Positions 7,028 to 16,116 are shown, numbered from the stretch's first letter. The stretch: DNA of 21,273 nucleotides from Candidatus Cloacimonadota bacterium (GCA_023230795.1 JALNWR010000016.1:1-21273); one strand, 5' to 3'. The notes: generated from the letters alone by a model not told the origin. Translations and numbers: made by a program.

Positions 7028-7978
7028 TTATATTTTGACTCTTCCTTTGATATCGGATATACTGAGTTTATGCTCCAGCAAATATCCTCCCAGCCCCATG
7101 ATCAGTTCCGGGGCGGCCAGGGGATTGACGAAATTCGCAGTACCGATGGCTATCGCCGAGGCTCCGGCCCAGAAGAATTCCAGAGCATCCTGCCAGGTGT
7201 ATATTCCGCCCATGGCCAAAATGGGAATCTTTACAGCTTCTGCGGTCTTATGCGTAAGAGCCAGGGCAATTGGTTTGATTCCGATTCCGGTATAGCCAGC
7301 TATGCCTTTTTTGATCCTGGACACTCCGGTGCGATAGTCAATTGCCATGCCAAAGACGCTGTTTATCAATGCGATAGAGCTGGCTTTACCGGCTTCTGCT
7401 GCCTGCGCTATTTCAGCGATATCACTCACATTGGGGCTGAGCTTGATGCACAGCTCACGCTGGGTGAGAGAGCTGAGCCGCTGCACCAGACTATATACTA
7501 TCTCAGCAGAGACACCAAAAGCTATCCCTTCGTTTTCCACATTGGGACAGGATATATTGATCTCGTAACCACTGATGCCTGGGCAGCTTTCCAGCTTTTC
7601 TATCATCTGCATAAATTCATCTATAGAAGAGCCCGAAATGCTGACGATCAGCGGCATTTGCAGATTCTGGCGATACAGCGGCAGTTTGTCTGCGACAAAG
7701 GCATCCAGCCCGGGATTTTGCAGGCCAATGGAATTTAGCAGTCCGGCCTCCGTCTCATATAAGCGCGGAGGAGGATTGCCTTTTTTGGGATATCTGGTAA
7801 TGGTCTTGCAGACGAAAGCGCCCAGACAAGCGGGATCAAAGAACTCCAGGCTTTCCATATCAAAGGTACCAGAAGCTACGGTAAGCGGGGTTTTCAGCTC
7901 CAACTTACCCAGTTTACTTCGCAAAAGTTCGCTGGCATTTGGCTTCTTTTTCGAAATGACTTTTACATCAGTTCCCAT
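7028..7978 (-). CDS. pyrD: Dihydroorotate dehydrogenase B (NAD+), catalytic subunit
   Basis: This 316-residue FMN protein oxidises dihydroorotate to orotate, the fourth step of UMP synthesis. It belongs to class 1B: the catalytic residue is C144 in YEINISCPNVENEG, where class 2 enzymes have Ser. The KLSPNVSDI strand and the FMN-phosphate region ILAMGGIYTWQDALEFFWAGASAIAIGTA are recognisable (written here in parts: ILAMGGIYTW and GASAIAIGTA). There is no N-terminal membrane anchor. Class 1B enzymes work as a heterotetramer with PyrK, which is encoded immediately upstream. The ATG at 7978 is chosen because a strong AGGAGG lies four bases before it; an upstream in-frame ATG at 8035 would lie deep inside pyrK. 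The gene overlaps the pyrK 3' end by 16 bases and is the last gene of the operon. Confidence 0.95.
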   Translation of the reverse strand: MGTDVKVISKKKPNASELLRSKLGKLELKTPLTVASGTFDMESLEFFDPACLGAFVCKTITRYPKKGNPPPRLYETEAGLLNSIGLQNPGLDAFVADKLPLYRQNLQMPLIVSISGSSIDEFMQMIEKLESCPGISGYEINISCPNVENEGIAFGVSAEIVYSLVQRLSSLTQRELCIKLSPNVSDIAEIAQAAEAGKASSIALINSVFGMAIDYRTGVSRIKKGIAGYTGIGIKPIALALTHKTAEAVKIPILAMGGIYTWQDALEFFWAGASAIAIGTANFVNPLAAPELIMGLGGYLLEHKLSISDIKGRVKI

Positions 7979-8748
7979 CTCACCTCCTCTGCGTTGAAAA
8001 CGGGGCCTTCTTTGCATACTCTGAGATATTCCCAATCGTTTTTGGCGCCGATGGGAACGGCACAGCCATGGCAGACCCCGATTCCACAGGCCATGTAAGA
8101 TTCCAACGAAACGTAATGCTCTATGTTCAGGCTCTTAGATATTTCAGCAGCAGAGGCCAGCATTGGCAGGGGGCCGCAGCTGTATATCAGGTCCACATCA
8201 TACTTGTTAATATTCTCCAGCATCCCAGAGCAGACTCTGCCCTGGCGTCCGATGGAGCCATCTTCCGTCCAGATCTCATCACTTGGAAATACATCACCCT
8301 GACAGGCACCGCCATGCATCCAATAAATCTGATTGTGATTGATAAGCTCTTTTTGGAGATACCACAAGGGCGGATAGCCGATGCCACCGCTGACAAGCAG
8401 TATTCTCTTGCCCCGAAAAATGGGGAATCCATTCCCGTTTGGGCCGATCAATTCGAGCATATCACCTGCTCGCAATTTTGAAAGAGCAGCAGTACCCTCC
8501 CCCACTTTCTTGATCATAAAACCGATGCGCCCGCCCTGATTATCAAAAATACTGATAGGTTTGAAGAGTTTGGGAATCTTACCAGAATTTTGGGCGTTTT
8601 TAAGGCTGGCCAGGGCACGAACATTGTAAAATTGGCCGGGTTTGCCCGCTGCCCCCAAAGCTTCATCCCAGATCCAGAGCGTAAAGTAATCGTCAGACAG
8701 CTCTTCCCTTAGCTGTATGGCACGTTGACGGTATAAAGAACTATTCAT
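7963..8748 (-). CDS. pyrK: Dihydroorotate dehydrogenase B, electron-transfer subunit
   Basis: This 261-residue ferredoxin-reductase-like protein passes electrons from PyrD FMN through a [2Fe-2S] cluster and FAD to NAD+. The cluster ligands are C221, C226, C229 and C245, with the family spacing C-x4-C-x2-C-x15-C. The FAD motif usually written R-P-x-S reads K63-PISI here, a conservative Arg-to-Lys change. The nucleotide-binding loop LLVSGGIGYPPLWYL is at about 117-131, and the YSCGP motif is at 189-193. The stop of pyrC directly abuts the ATG at 8748 (no gap), with AGGGA seven bases upstream, and pyrD overlaps its 3' end, so all are co-translated. Confidence 0.94.
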   Translation of the reverse strand: MNSSLYRQRAIQLREELSDDYFTLWIWDEALGAAGKPGQFYNVRALASLKNAQNSGKIPKLFKPISIFDNQGGRIGFMIKKVGEGTAALSKLRAGDMLELIGPNGNGFPIFRGKRILLVSGGIGYPPLWYLQKELINHNQIYWMHGGACQGDVFPSDEIWTEDGSIGRQGRVCSGMLENINKYDVDLIYSCGPLPMLASAAEISKSLNIEHYVSLESYMACGIGVCHGCAVPIGAKNDWEYLRVCKEGPVFNAEEVRWELM

Positions 8749-10020
8749 TTATTCATCCCTATAAGTGATGATACCACTTTTCATAGTGCACTTCACCCTT
8801 GAGGCTATAGCCTGGTCTAACCAGGGGGTGTTCTTGCTTTTCGAAAGTATATTCTCTTTGGTATGGGTAGTAGAGGCATTCAGGTCTATAATAGTAAGAT
8901 CGGCTTTGACACCGATTTTGATCTCACCTCCCGGCAGATTCAGCACTCTGGCCGGTTTTATACTGAGATTATCTACTAAAGTAGAAAGCTCGATGGCTTC
9001 GCTTTTTACCAATCTATCGTAAAGAATGCCAAAAGCGGTCTCAAAACCGATAATACCAAAAGGGGCATGATCGTATTCGCGTTCTTTCTCAAAATCGGCA
9101 TGGGGAGCGTGGTCTGTAGCAATGCAATCTATCAGGCCATCTTTGAGGGCCTGCACACAGGCCAGACGGTCGTTTTCGCATCTTAAAGGAGGTTTCATCT
9201 TGGTATTGGTATCAAAATTCAGGCAGGCTTCATCGGTCAAAACCAGATGATGAGGCGTTACTTCGCAAGTGACGGGCAAGCCGCGCTCTTTGGCCTCACG
9301 CACCAGCTGCAAAGAGCGCGCTGTGGAGATGTGAGCGATGTGCAATCTGGCTCCGGCACTTTCGGCCAGCATGATATCACGGGCTATGATCACCTCCTCA
9401 GCCAGAGCTGTGATGCCGGAAAGGCCGATGCGAGTGGATACTCTGCCGGAATTGATCTGCCCATTACCCGCCAGAGCGTAATCCTCCGGATGGATGATCA
9501 CCGGAATATCAAAATTCGCTGCATAGCGCAGGCAGGATAGCATGAGCCGGGCATTTTGCACACACCAGCCATCATCACTCACTGCTACAATGCCACCGGA
9601 TTTCATGGTGGCCATTTCGCTAATCTCTTCACCCTTACTCTGTTTCGTGAGCGCACCTATCACATAGACCCGGGCACTGCCATGTTCTTTGGCCCGGAGC
9701 TGAATGTATTCTACCGAAGCGATGTTATCGGTCACGGGGTCTGTGTTTGGCATGGCGCAGATCGAGGTAAAGCCGCCCCTGGCTGCGCTTTGAGTACCGG
9801 AGCTGATATCTTCTTTGTAAGTGTGGCCGGGGTCCCTGAGATGAGTATGGATATCAATAAATCCGGGAAAGACGCATGCCCCGGCAGCATCGATAATATT
9901 ATCGGCTTTATCAGATATCTTTTCAGCGATCCGGGCTATGCGTTTGTCATCGATCAAAAGCTCTTTGGCTTCCAGCTTGCCATCCAGATAGATTTGGGCG
10001 TTTTTGATGATAGTCTTCAT
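8749..10020 (-). CDS. pyrC: Dihydroorotase (class I, PyrC/AllB-like amidohydrolase)
   Basis: This 423-residue enzyme cyclises carbamoyl aspartate to dihydroorotate, the third step of UMP synthesis. The metal motif is GFIDIHTHLRDPG with H58 and H60. Other metal or catalytic residues are D150 in SDDGW, H177 in HPED, H230 in HIAH and D303 in ATDHAPH. The class I dihydroorotases that associate with aspartate transcarbamoylase, such as the Aquifex enzyme, use an Asp in place of the carboxylated Lys; the SDDGW block fits that group. The adjacent pyrB makes such a complex plausible. The ATG at 10020 has AGGAGG five bases upstream; an ATG one codon earlier is too close to it. It abuts pyrK and lies 11 bases after pyrB. 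Confidence 0.95.
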   Translation of the reverse strand: MKTIIKNAQIYLDGKLEAKELLIDDKRIARIAEKISDKADNIIDAAGACVFPGFIDIHTHLRDPGHTYKEDISSGTQSAARGGFTSICAMPNTDPVTDNIASVEYIQLRAKEHGSARVYVIGALTKQSKGEEISEMATMKSGGIVAVSDDGWCVQNARLMLSCLRYAANFDIPVIIHPEDYALAGNGQINSGRVSTRIGLSGITALAEEVIIARDIMLAESAGARLHIAHISTARSLQLVREAKERGLPVTCEVTPHHLVLTDEACLNFDTNTKMKPPLRCENDRLACVQALKDGLIDCIATDHAPHADFEKEREYDHAPFGIIGFETAFGILYDRLVKSEAIELSTLVDNLSIKPARVLNLPGGEIKIGVKADLTIIDLNASTTHTKENILSKSKNTPWLDQAIASRVKCTMKSGIITYRDE

Positions 10021-10031
10021 CATTTCCTCCT

Positions 10032-10964
10032 TTATGCTTTGCCGCTTAGAATAAGGAACATCAGTGCCATACGAACCGCCACTCCATTAGCTACTTGTTC
10101 CACGATGACACTATGTTCACCATCCGCTATTTCGGGCAGGATCTCCACACCGCGGTTCATAGGGCCCGGGTGCATAATCAGAGCATCCGGTTTGGCATAT
10201 TTCAAAGTTCGGTTTGAGAGAACATAGTGTTTGCTATACTCTTCCAGACTGGGAAACAGACCTTCGCTCATGCGTTCAAGCTGCATTCTCAGTCCCATCA
10301 CCACATCGGCATCCTGCAAGGCCCGGGGCAGATCGTATTCCACTTTGCAATCATAAACGTTTTCCATACTGCCGGGCATTAGGGTTTTGGGGCCACATAC
10401 GGTAACGCTGGCACCCAGTTTGGCCATTCCAATCAGGTTTGAACGCACCACTCTGCTATTGAGGATATCGCCCACGATGGTGATCTTTAATCCGTTCAGA
10501 TCGCCCTTTTTTTCCCAGATGGAATAGATATCCAGCAAAGCTTGGGTGGGATGAGCATGGCGTCCGTCTCCCCCATTGATCACGGGTTTTCCGGAATATT
10601 TGTGCACCAATTGCGGGCTTCCAGGCGAGCTGTGGCGAAGGCAGTATAGGTCTATACCCATTGCATTCAGGGTATATACGGTATCTTGCAAGCTTTCGCC
10701 TTTTTGCAATGCCGACACGCTGGCCTGAAAACTTACCACATCAGCGGAGAGGCGATTTGCCGCAAGCTCAAAGCTCATCCTGGTGCGGGTGCTGTTTTCC
10801 ACAAATAGAGTACAGATAGTCTTACCCTTTAGGGTAGGGATTTTCTTGTATTCACGAAGGTTGATTTCTTTCATCCCTTTTGCTGCTTCCAGTATATGCA
10901 GGATATCTTCCCGCGTATAGTCATCCAGATCGAAGACGTTACGTCCTGAAAATTGAGGTTCCAT
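10032..10964 (-). CDS. pyrB: Aspartate carbamoyltransferase catalytic subunit
   Basis: This 310-residue enzyme joins carbamoyl phosphate and aspartate, the committed step of pyrimidine synthesis. The carbamoyl-phosphate loop is VENSTRTRMSFELA near residues 49-62, the mobile lysine loop is SALQKGESL, and GDGRHAHPTQALLD and HPGPMNRGVE are both intact. The ATG at 10964 is chosen for AAGGAG eight bases upstream; the longer frame starting with GTG at 10988 lacks a site. No regulatory subunit gene (pyrI) follows, unlike the enteric pyrBI operon. It is the first gene of pyrB-pyrC-pyrK-pyrD. The 248-base leader region up to 11212 shows a TATAAT on the minus strand (11119-11124) without a good -35 and no clear PyrR-type attenuator, so regulation is unresolved. 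Confidence 0.96.
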   Translation of the reverse strand: MEPQFSGRNVFDLDDYTREDILHILEAAKGMKEINLREYKKIPTLKGKTICTLFVENSTRTRMSFELAANRLSADVVSFQASVSALQKGESLQDTVYTLNAMGIDLYCLRHSSPGSPQLVHKYSGKPVINGGDGRHAHPTQALLDIYSIWEKKGDLNGLKITIVGDILNSRVVRSNLIGMAKLGASVTVCGPKTLMPGSMENVYDCKVEYDLPRALQDADVVMGLRMQLERMSEGLFPSLEEYSKHYVLSNRTLKYAKPDALIMHPGPMNRGVEILPEIADGEHSVIVEQVANGVAVRMALMFLILSGKA

Positions 10965-11153
10965 GTTTTTTACTCCTTTCAAGCTCACTGGCTTTGATTA
11001 AAGGTTTAGATTTGTTTCAAGAGTCTGATAGACGCTTCTTTCGTCAAGAACAAAATCTCGTCACTTTCACCTGATTTAGAAGTATTCAGCTGTGCTTAAA
11101 CACTATAGAGCTGTGTAAATTATATTTATCATCTCTTTGATGCGAAAAATGGC

Positions 11154-11180
11154 TTGACTGATATCAGCGATTCATATTTA
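11154..11180 (+). promoter_or_regulatory. Possible promoter of the TPR lipoprotein gene
   Basis: TTGACT (11154-11159) and TATTTA (11175-11180) are separated by 15 bases, shorter than ideal. AGGAG (11201-11205) follows, seven bases before the ATG. Confidence 0.35.
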
Positions 11181-11212
11181 TTGCAAAAAATGATAATTAC
11201 AGGAGTATCCTT

Positions 11213-12313
11213 ATGAGAAAACTCAATATTATTCTGCTGGTCTTGGCTCTGGCACTGGGTGCTTGTAGCGCTTTTAAGACCAGACAAAAGCTGAGCCCTC
11301 AGGCAAACGTAAATGCCAAAACTGCCGGAGTTTATTACGCTCAGGAGAATGTGGAAAAAGCTGAACAGTTTTATCTCTTGGTATTGGAAGAACATCCCGA
11401 TCACGTAATATCTCTGCGCAGAGTAGCAGATATCAACCTGCATAAAGCTGAAAATTTCCCAGGCAAGTCCGTTGAATACAACAAAAAAGCTTTTGAGCTT
11501 TACAGTCAGGCTCTGGACGTGTATAAGAGCTTTGAGAATCTCACAGATGAAGAGCGATTGGACATCAGGGACATGACACGTCGCCGCGAAGGTGCCTGGA
11601 CCCGCATCTATCGTGCCGGAGATGCAAGCCTTGAGGCAGGCGACACCCAAAAAGCCATGGAAATCTTTGAATTGGCCGTTGAACTCAATCCCGCTCGTTA
11701 TGAGCCGATGATCCGCCTGAAAGACATCTATCAAAAAGAGCTGAAAGACGATGCCAAAGCAGAAGAAATCCTGCTTACATTGATTGAGCAAGACCCGGAA
11801 AACCTGGATTATATCCGGGAAACTGGTGCTTTTTACTTTAACCAGGAAAACTATGCTGAAGCCGTCAAATATTTTGCCAAAGCTCGGGAGAAAGCTCCTG
11901 CAGATGTAGATAACCTTTTAAATCTCTCTTATGCCTATTATGAATTGGAGAACTACAGCAAAGCCCTTGAGGTTACGCAACAGGCTCTGGCTCTGGACCC
12001 CGGAAATATTGACATTCTGCAAAATGCCAGAGATGTTGCTTTTATGGCCGGAGAAAAAGACCTTACTGTAAAGTATCTGAAACAGCTTATAGAACGTCGC
12101 AGCAACGACACTGACTTTGCCGACATCTGCCGGATTCTTTATGAGCAAGAAAAGTATGAAGAACTTATTACATACGCTCAGAAGTGGTATCAGTGGAACG
12201 ATACCAATCCAGATCCAGTCCAATTCATCATCCTGGGTGCATCACAGACTAATAATGATGCCCTTAGAGAAACATATACCAAGATTTTACAATCACTGCA
12301 AAATCAAAAATAG
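11213..12313 (+). CDS. TPR-repeat lipoprotein
   Basis: This 366-residue protein has a signal with lipobox ALGAC at 14-18, so it should be a lipid-anchored envelope protein. From about residue 35 to the end it is made of helical TPR-like repeats. Recognisable units include AKTAGVYYAQENVEKAEQFY, a unit at about 141-170 ending in LNPARYEP, one around 205-235 (YFNQENYAEAVKYFAKA) and one around 238-270 (AYYELENYSKALEVTQQAL). These scaffolds bind partner proteins, often in outer-membrane assembly or gliding/secretion machinery, but the repeats alone do not show which. No close functional name can be given. AGGAG lies seven bases before the ATG, and a strong terminator follows the stop, so it is probably monocistronic. 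Confidence 0.9.
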   Translation: MRKLNIILLVLALALGACSAFKTRQKLSPQANVNAKTAGVYYAQENVEKAEQFYLLVLEEHPDHVISLRRVADINLHKAENFPGKSVEYNKKAFELYSQALDVYKSFENLTDEERLDIRDMTRRREGAWTRIYRAGDASLEAGDTQKAMEIFELAVELNPARYEPMIRLKDIYQKELKDDAKAEEILLTLIEQDPENLDYIRETGAFYFNQENYAEAVKYFAKAREKAPADVDNLLNLSYAYYELENYSKALEVTQQALALDPGNIDILQNARDVAFMAGEKDLTVKYLKQLIERRSNDTDFADICRILYEQEKYEELITYAQKWYQWNDTNPDPVQFIILGASQTNNDALRETYTKILQSLQNQK

Positions 12314-12338
12314 CTTAAGATAGAAGATTTATGAAACC

Positions 12339-12369
12339 GGGGGTGGATATTCCGCCCCCTTATTTTTAT
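12339..12369 (+). terminator. Rho-independent terminator after the TPR lipoprotein gene
   Basis: A nine-base-pair stem (GGGGGTGGA pairing with TCCGCCCCC, one G-T pair) closes a three-base loop and is followed by TTATTTTTATA. It starts 25 bases after the TPR gene stop and ends seven bases before the preferred start of the transporter gene. Confidence 0.85.
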
Positions 12370-12375
12370 ACTGTG

Positions 12376-13287
12376 ATGAAGAAACAGCAAAGCCGAAGCT
12401 ATATCTTTGCCGCTCTAGCTATTTTGGCCTGGAGCAGCGCATCCACCGCGTTCAAGCTGGGGCTGATTCATTTCACACCCCCAGGCATGTTACTGTTTTC
12501 CGCTTTGATAGCCTCGTTGTTCCTGATCTTCTACAATGCTATCGCAAATCCTGCTGCGTTTCGCAAGCTGCCGGCTCATTGTCTGAAATCACTCCCTGCC
12601 GGGCTGCTCAATCCCTTCCTTTACTATGTGCTGCTTTTCAGCGCATATTCCAGACTGCGGGCACAGGAAGCTCAAGCCTTAAATTACACCTGGGCTATAA
12701 TGCTCTCCCTTTTCTCGGTCTTACTGCTAAAAGAAAGTTTCCGGATCAAAGACCTGCTGATGCTTCTGCTCAGCTTCATTGGCGTGATGATAATATCCAC
12801 CAAAGGACAGATTCAGAAGCTGCAGTTTGATGACGTTCTGGGCACTGCTCTGGCCCTGGGATCTTCCGTGATTTGGGCTTTGTATTGGGTCATCAGCCTG
12901 AAAGACAAGCGTGAGAGCACTGTGAAGCTGATGTACAACTTCCTGGATGGCTTCATCTTGATCTTGCTCTTTGTTTTATTGAGCAAGGCTCCGATCTTGC
13001 ATCCAGGAGCCTTGATTCCTCAGGCCCTGCTTACCGGAACATGGATAGGGATATTTGAGATGGGGCTTACCTTTGTATTGTGGTTGAAAGCTCTGGAACT
13101 AACCGAGAATACAGCGAAGATATCGAATCTGATCTTTATCACTCCCTTCCTCTCGCTGTTGCTGATACGGAGCATTTTGGCTGAAGCTATTCATCCTGCC
13201 ACGATTCTGGGGCTCAGCTTGATAGTGGCATCAAACCTCATCCAGAAAAGTGGTCTCTTTACCAGGAAAGCTGCTAAAGTCCAATAA
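12376..13287 (+). CDS. EamA/DMT-superfamily transporter
   Basis: This protein of about 303 residues has roughly ten hydrophobic helices in two EamA repeats. Its N-terminus, with AALAILAWSSASTAFKLGL, is typical of the drug/metabolite transporter superfamily, and conserved segments such as LNYTWAIMLSLFSVLLLKE and GVMIISTKG mark the end of the first repeat. The second repeat contains GSSVIWALYWVIS and ends with PFLSLLLIRSILAE and a positively charged tail. Members export amino acids, nucleotides or other small metabolites; the substrate cannot be read from sequence. The ATG at 12376 fits the family N-terminus, but no ribosome binding site is visible. An in-frame ATG at 12331 would place the upstream terminator stem inside the coding region, which argues against it. 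It converges with the cyclase gene, 28 bases away. Confidence 0.88.
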   Translation: MKKQQSRSYIFAALAILAWSSASTAFKLGLIHFTPPGMLLFSALIASLFLIFYNAIANPAAFRKLPAHCLKSLPAGLLNPFLYYVLLFSAYSRLRAQEAQALNYTWAIMLSLFSVLLLKESFRIKDLLMLLLSFIGVMIISTKGQIQKLQFDDVLGTALALGSSVIWALYWVISLKDKRESTVKLMYNFLDGFILILLFVLLSKAPILHPGALIPQALLTGTWIGIFEMGLTFVLWLKALELTENTAKISNLIFITPFLSLLLIRSILAEAIHPATILGLSLIVASNLIQKSGLFTRKAAKVQ

Positions 13288-13315
13288 AAAGCCCAGCCGA
13301 TAAGGATTCTTTCCC

Positions 13316-16114
13316 TTATTTAGTCTCTTGAGCTTCAAGCCTGGCCTGGGTAAGCTCAATGGCTTCCAGACTGCTTGCTATCTCCTGCTGATTTCCCAAG
13401 GGCTTTTTGAGAGTCAGGCTCTCTTCATAATAAGGTAAAGCCAGAGCGTACTGCTCTTGATCAAAGTGCAAGTTACCCAAATTACCTAGGGCTTTAATGA
13501 TCTCCAGTTTATCGTTCATCCGCCTGGCAAGGTCGAGCTTGCGCATCAGCCAATCTCCGGCTTCGTCAAAGCGCTTGGCGTTCAGGCAGGCCCAGCCCAG
13601 ATTACCCAAAGCGATGGATTCATCCCTCAGAAATTGATGCTCTTCGCTAAGCTTAAGGCTGGTCTTAAAAGCCTCATAGGCCGCATCAAAATCCCCCGAT
13701 TCCAGATGGATAAGACCGAGATTGGAATGCGTCTTGGCCTGGCGCTGCGTTTGCTTCAAACTTTCCGCCAGAGCCAGGCTTTTATGATGATGCTCCAGAG
13801 CTTGGATATAGTGCTTGTGATGTTGGTACCATATCCCCAGATTACTTTCTGATATACAGATTTGCAGCTGGTCTCCCAGGCTTTCGGCCAGAGCATGGCC
13901 CGCGGAAAACTCGCTTAAGGCAGATTCAAAGTCCCCCATAAAGAAGGCTGCTACACCCATGAATCTGTGAATGTCGCACTTTTGTACCGAGCCTTCTGGG
14001 CAGATGGATTCCGCAGCTTCTATCAGAGCGCCTGCTTCCTCCCAATTTCCCGTGAGCCAGCGGATATCGGCAAGTTTGATCAACAGAGCCGTCTTTTCAG
14101 AGCCGTCACTCAGCAGGGCAAGTAGCTTTTCTCCCAATTTCAAAGCCAGGTCGTTATCATAGACCCTGGCAGCTTTATCCACCGCCAGACTTAGATAAGG
14201 GATGGCTTTCTGTGGCATCTCCGCTTTTTGATAATGCTCGGCCAGAGCAAAGGTAAACTCATCCAGTTGTTCAGCAAACAGGCCTTCTATAGCCTCTGCG
14301 GTAAGCTGGTGCAGCATCTTACGGTTTTGATGCAAAAGGGTCTGATAAGCCACTTCCCGGGTGGTGATGTGCTTGAAAAAGTATGTGGAAAAATCAAAGC
14401 CCAGCATCCGCATGATCAGAGAATGCTCTTCCAGATCAGCCAGGGTGACCTCCACGTTTACCGGATCGCTGAGCTTGGCTTCCACCTGGCGCAGTATCTC
14501 CACAAAGAATTCCTGCCCGATCACTGAGGCTTTATGCAGGATCATTCTCAGGTTTTGCGGCAGATTATCCAGGCGTGATAAGATCAAAGCGTGCAAATTC
14601 CCCGGCACAGGATATTCATCCAGATCAGCTTTGGGCAGATTGCCAATGTAATTGCACCACTCCTCCAAAAAGAAGGGATTGCCATGGGAGAGTTTACTCA
14701 CTTTCTTTTGAATCTCCTCTGAGAGATTCATATCCGCAGCATAGTGACTGAGCAATTCATCGATATCTTCTTGATCGAGGGCGATAAGCTCCAGCTCTTG
14801 AAAAGCGGGATGATCTGTGATGCAGCCAAGGATTTTGTAGTCCAGACGATACATAGGCAGGATGAGGATTCCGGTGTTCTGAATGGCAAACTTTGCCAAC
14901 AGAAAATCAAGAGCCTGAGCACTGGCTTCATCCACGAGATGGATATCATCTAAAATAAGGATGATGCCCTGCCCGGCTTTATTGGCTTTGGCGATGATGG
15001 ATAGAAACACAATCTCAACAGCCCGCATCAGGTGATTCAGCAAGTCCTTCCCTTTTTGCTCCACACGGGGATCGGGATAGCGAATCTGCATCAACAGACC
15101 TATCAAAGGCAGGCTATCCAGGATTTCATCCGGATTTGAGCTTTCTTCTGCCAAAGCTTTGAGCGCTTCATCGAGACGCTCTTTCTTTTGCCTGGCTTCG
15201 GAATTGTGCCTGATCTGAAAGTGATTTTCAAAGATTTTACTGAAGAGATTGAAGGGACTCGGGCTGATCGAAGAGCAAGCTCCTTGCAGTATCAGGGCAT
15301 TTTCCGCATGGGCTGAAAACTCCTGAATCAGTCTGCTTTTACCGATGCCAGCATCTCCTTTGAGCCCCAAAATCTGAGAGCTGCTTTTGGCTTTTTGATA
15401 TGTTTCAATCAAGCTCTGCATCTCTTTTTCTCTTCCGATAAACACGCTTTTGGGAGTGAGTCTTGCCTCGGTCTTCTGCCCTATAACCAACCAGCAGTCT
15501 ATAGGCTCGTCCATACCCTTGACGGATACAGGCCCATAACTTTCAAAATCAAAGATATCATCTACCAGCTGCATGGCGCTTTTGGGCAGCATGATCCTAT
15601 TCACAGGGGCATTGCTCTCCATGCGGCTGGCCAGATTCACCTCGGGGCCATATACGGTAAAGTCGCCTTCTCGGGATTGTCCCACTTTGCCCACAGAAAC
15701 CAGGCCCGTATTGATGCCGATCCTCAGGCCCAGCTCAAGGTTTTCAAAGCCAGGCTCACGTGCTAAAAGTTTATTGTACAGCGTGAGCTGCTCCTGCATC
15801 TTTATAGCCGCCAGAATGCTTCTTTGGGTATCCTGCTCGGTGGCTTTCTTGGCACCGAACAAAGCCATAATCCCATCACCCATGTATTTATCCACAAAGC
15901 CGCCGTAGAAATTGATACAACGGCTGAATATCTTCATGATCTCATCCATCTTACCGTGAATAATCTCCGGCTCAAAGAGATTGGAGATACTGGTAAAACC
16001 TTTGATATCGGCAAACAGGACAGATACCTCGCGCAGCTCTCCTTCTTTGAGGCTCAGCTGCGCTACTTCTGCTTCATCGCTCAGAAAATCGGGTCCAAAG
16101 AATATTTCATCCAT
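13316..16114 (-). CDS. Class III adenylate cyclase-AAA ATPase-TPR signalling protein
   Basis: This 932-residue cytoplasmic protein has three parts. Residues about 28-215 form a class III nucleotide cyclase domain: metal-binding D36 (LFADIKGFT) and D80 (KYMGDGIMA), transition-state N160 and R164 (VNLASRME), and base-selecting K76 and T153, a combination expected for ATP. Residues about 224-560 form an AAA/STAND-like ATPase with Walker A GDAGIGKS (253-260) and Walker B ILILDDIH (385-392). Residues about 640-920 are TPR repeats. This is the soluble cyclase (sAC-like) architecture. No membrane segment or sensor domain is present. The ATG at 16114 is 2 bases after the sirtuin stop and has no evident ribosome binding site, which fits coupled translation. 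What ligand the TPR/ATPase part senses is unknown. Confidence 0.93.
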   Translation of the reverse strand: MDEIFFGPDFLSDEAEVAQLSLKEGELREVSVLFADIKGFTSISNLFEPEIIHGKMDEIMKIFSRCINFYGGFVDKYMGDGIMALFGAKKATEQDTQRSILAAIKMQEQLTLYNKLLAREPGFENLELGLRIGINTGLVSVGKVGQSREGDFTVYGPEVNLASRMESNAPVNRIMLPKSAMQLVDDIFDFESYGPVSVKGMDEPIDCWLVIGQKTEARLTPKSVFIGREKEMQSLIETYQKAKSSSQILGLKGDAGIGKSRLIQEFSAHAENALILQGACSSISPSPFNLFSKIFENHFQIRHNSEARQKKERLDEALKALAEESSNPDEILDSLPLIGLLMQIRYPDPRVEQKGKDLLNHLMRAVEIVFLSIIAKANKAGQGIILILDDIHLVDEASAQALDFLLAKFAIQNTGILILPMYRLDYKILGCITDHPAFQELELIALDQEDIDELLSHYAADMNLSEEIQKKVSKLSHGNPFFLEEWCNYIGNLPKADLDEYPVPGNLHALILSRLDNLPQNLRMILHKASVIGQEFFVEILRQVEAKLSDPVNVEVTLADLEEHSLIMRMLGFDFSTYFFKHITTREVAYQTLLHQNRKMLHQLTAEAIEGLFAEQLDEFTFALAEHYQKAEMPQKAIPYLSLAVDKAARVYDNDLALKLGEKLLALLSDGSEKTALLIKLADIRWLTGNWEEAGALIEAAESICPEGSVQKCDIHRFMGVAAFFMGDFESALSEFSAGHALAESLGDQLQICISESNLGIWYQHHKHYIQALEHHHKSLALAESLKQTQRQAKTHSNLGLIHLESGDFDAAYEAFKTSLKLSEEHQFLRDESIALGNLGWACLNAKRFDEAGDWLMRKLDLARRMNDKLEIIKALGNLGNLHFDQEQYALALPYYEESLTLKKPLGNQQEIASSLEAIELTQARLEAQETK

Positions 16115-16116
16115 TA

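Noticed and set aside
7007..7738. 243-codon open frame on the plus strand
   Set aside because: It is antisense to pyrD and has no family features.
9556..10227. 223-codon open frame on the plus strand
   Set aside because: It lies opposite pyrC and pyrB, which have complete family motifs; it has no recognisable domain and no ribosome binding site.
11129..11791. 220-codon open frame on the minus strand
   Set aside because: It is antisense to the TPR lipoprotein gene, which has a lipobox, ribosome binding site and repeats.
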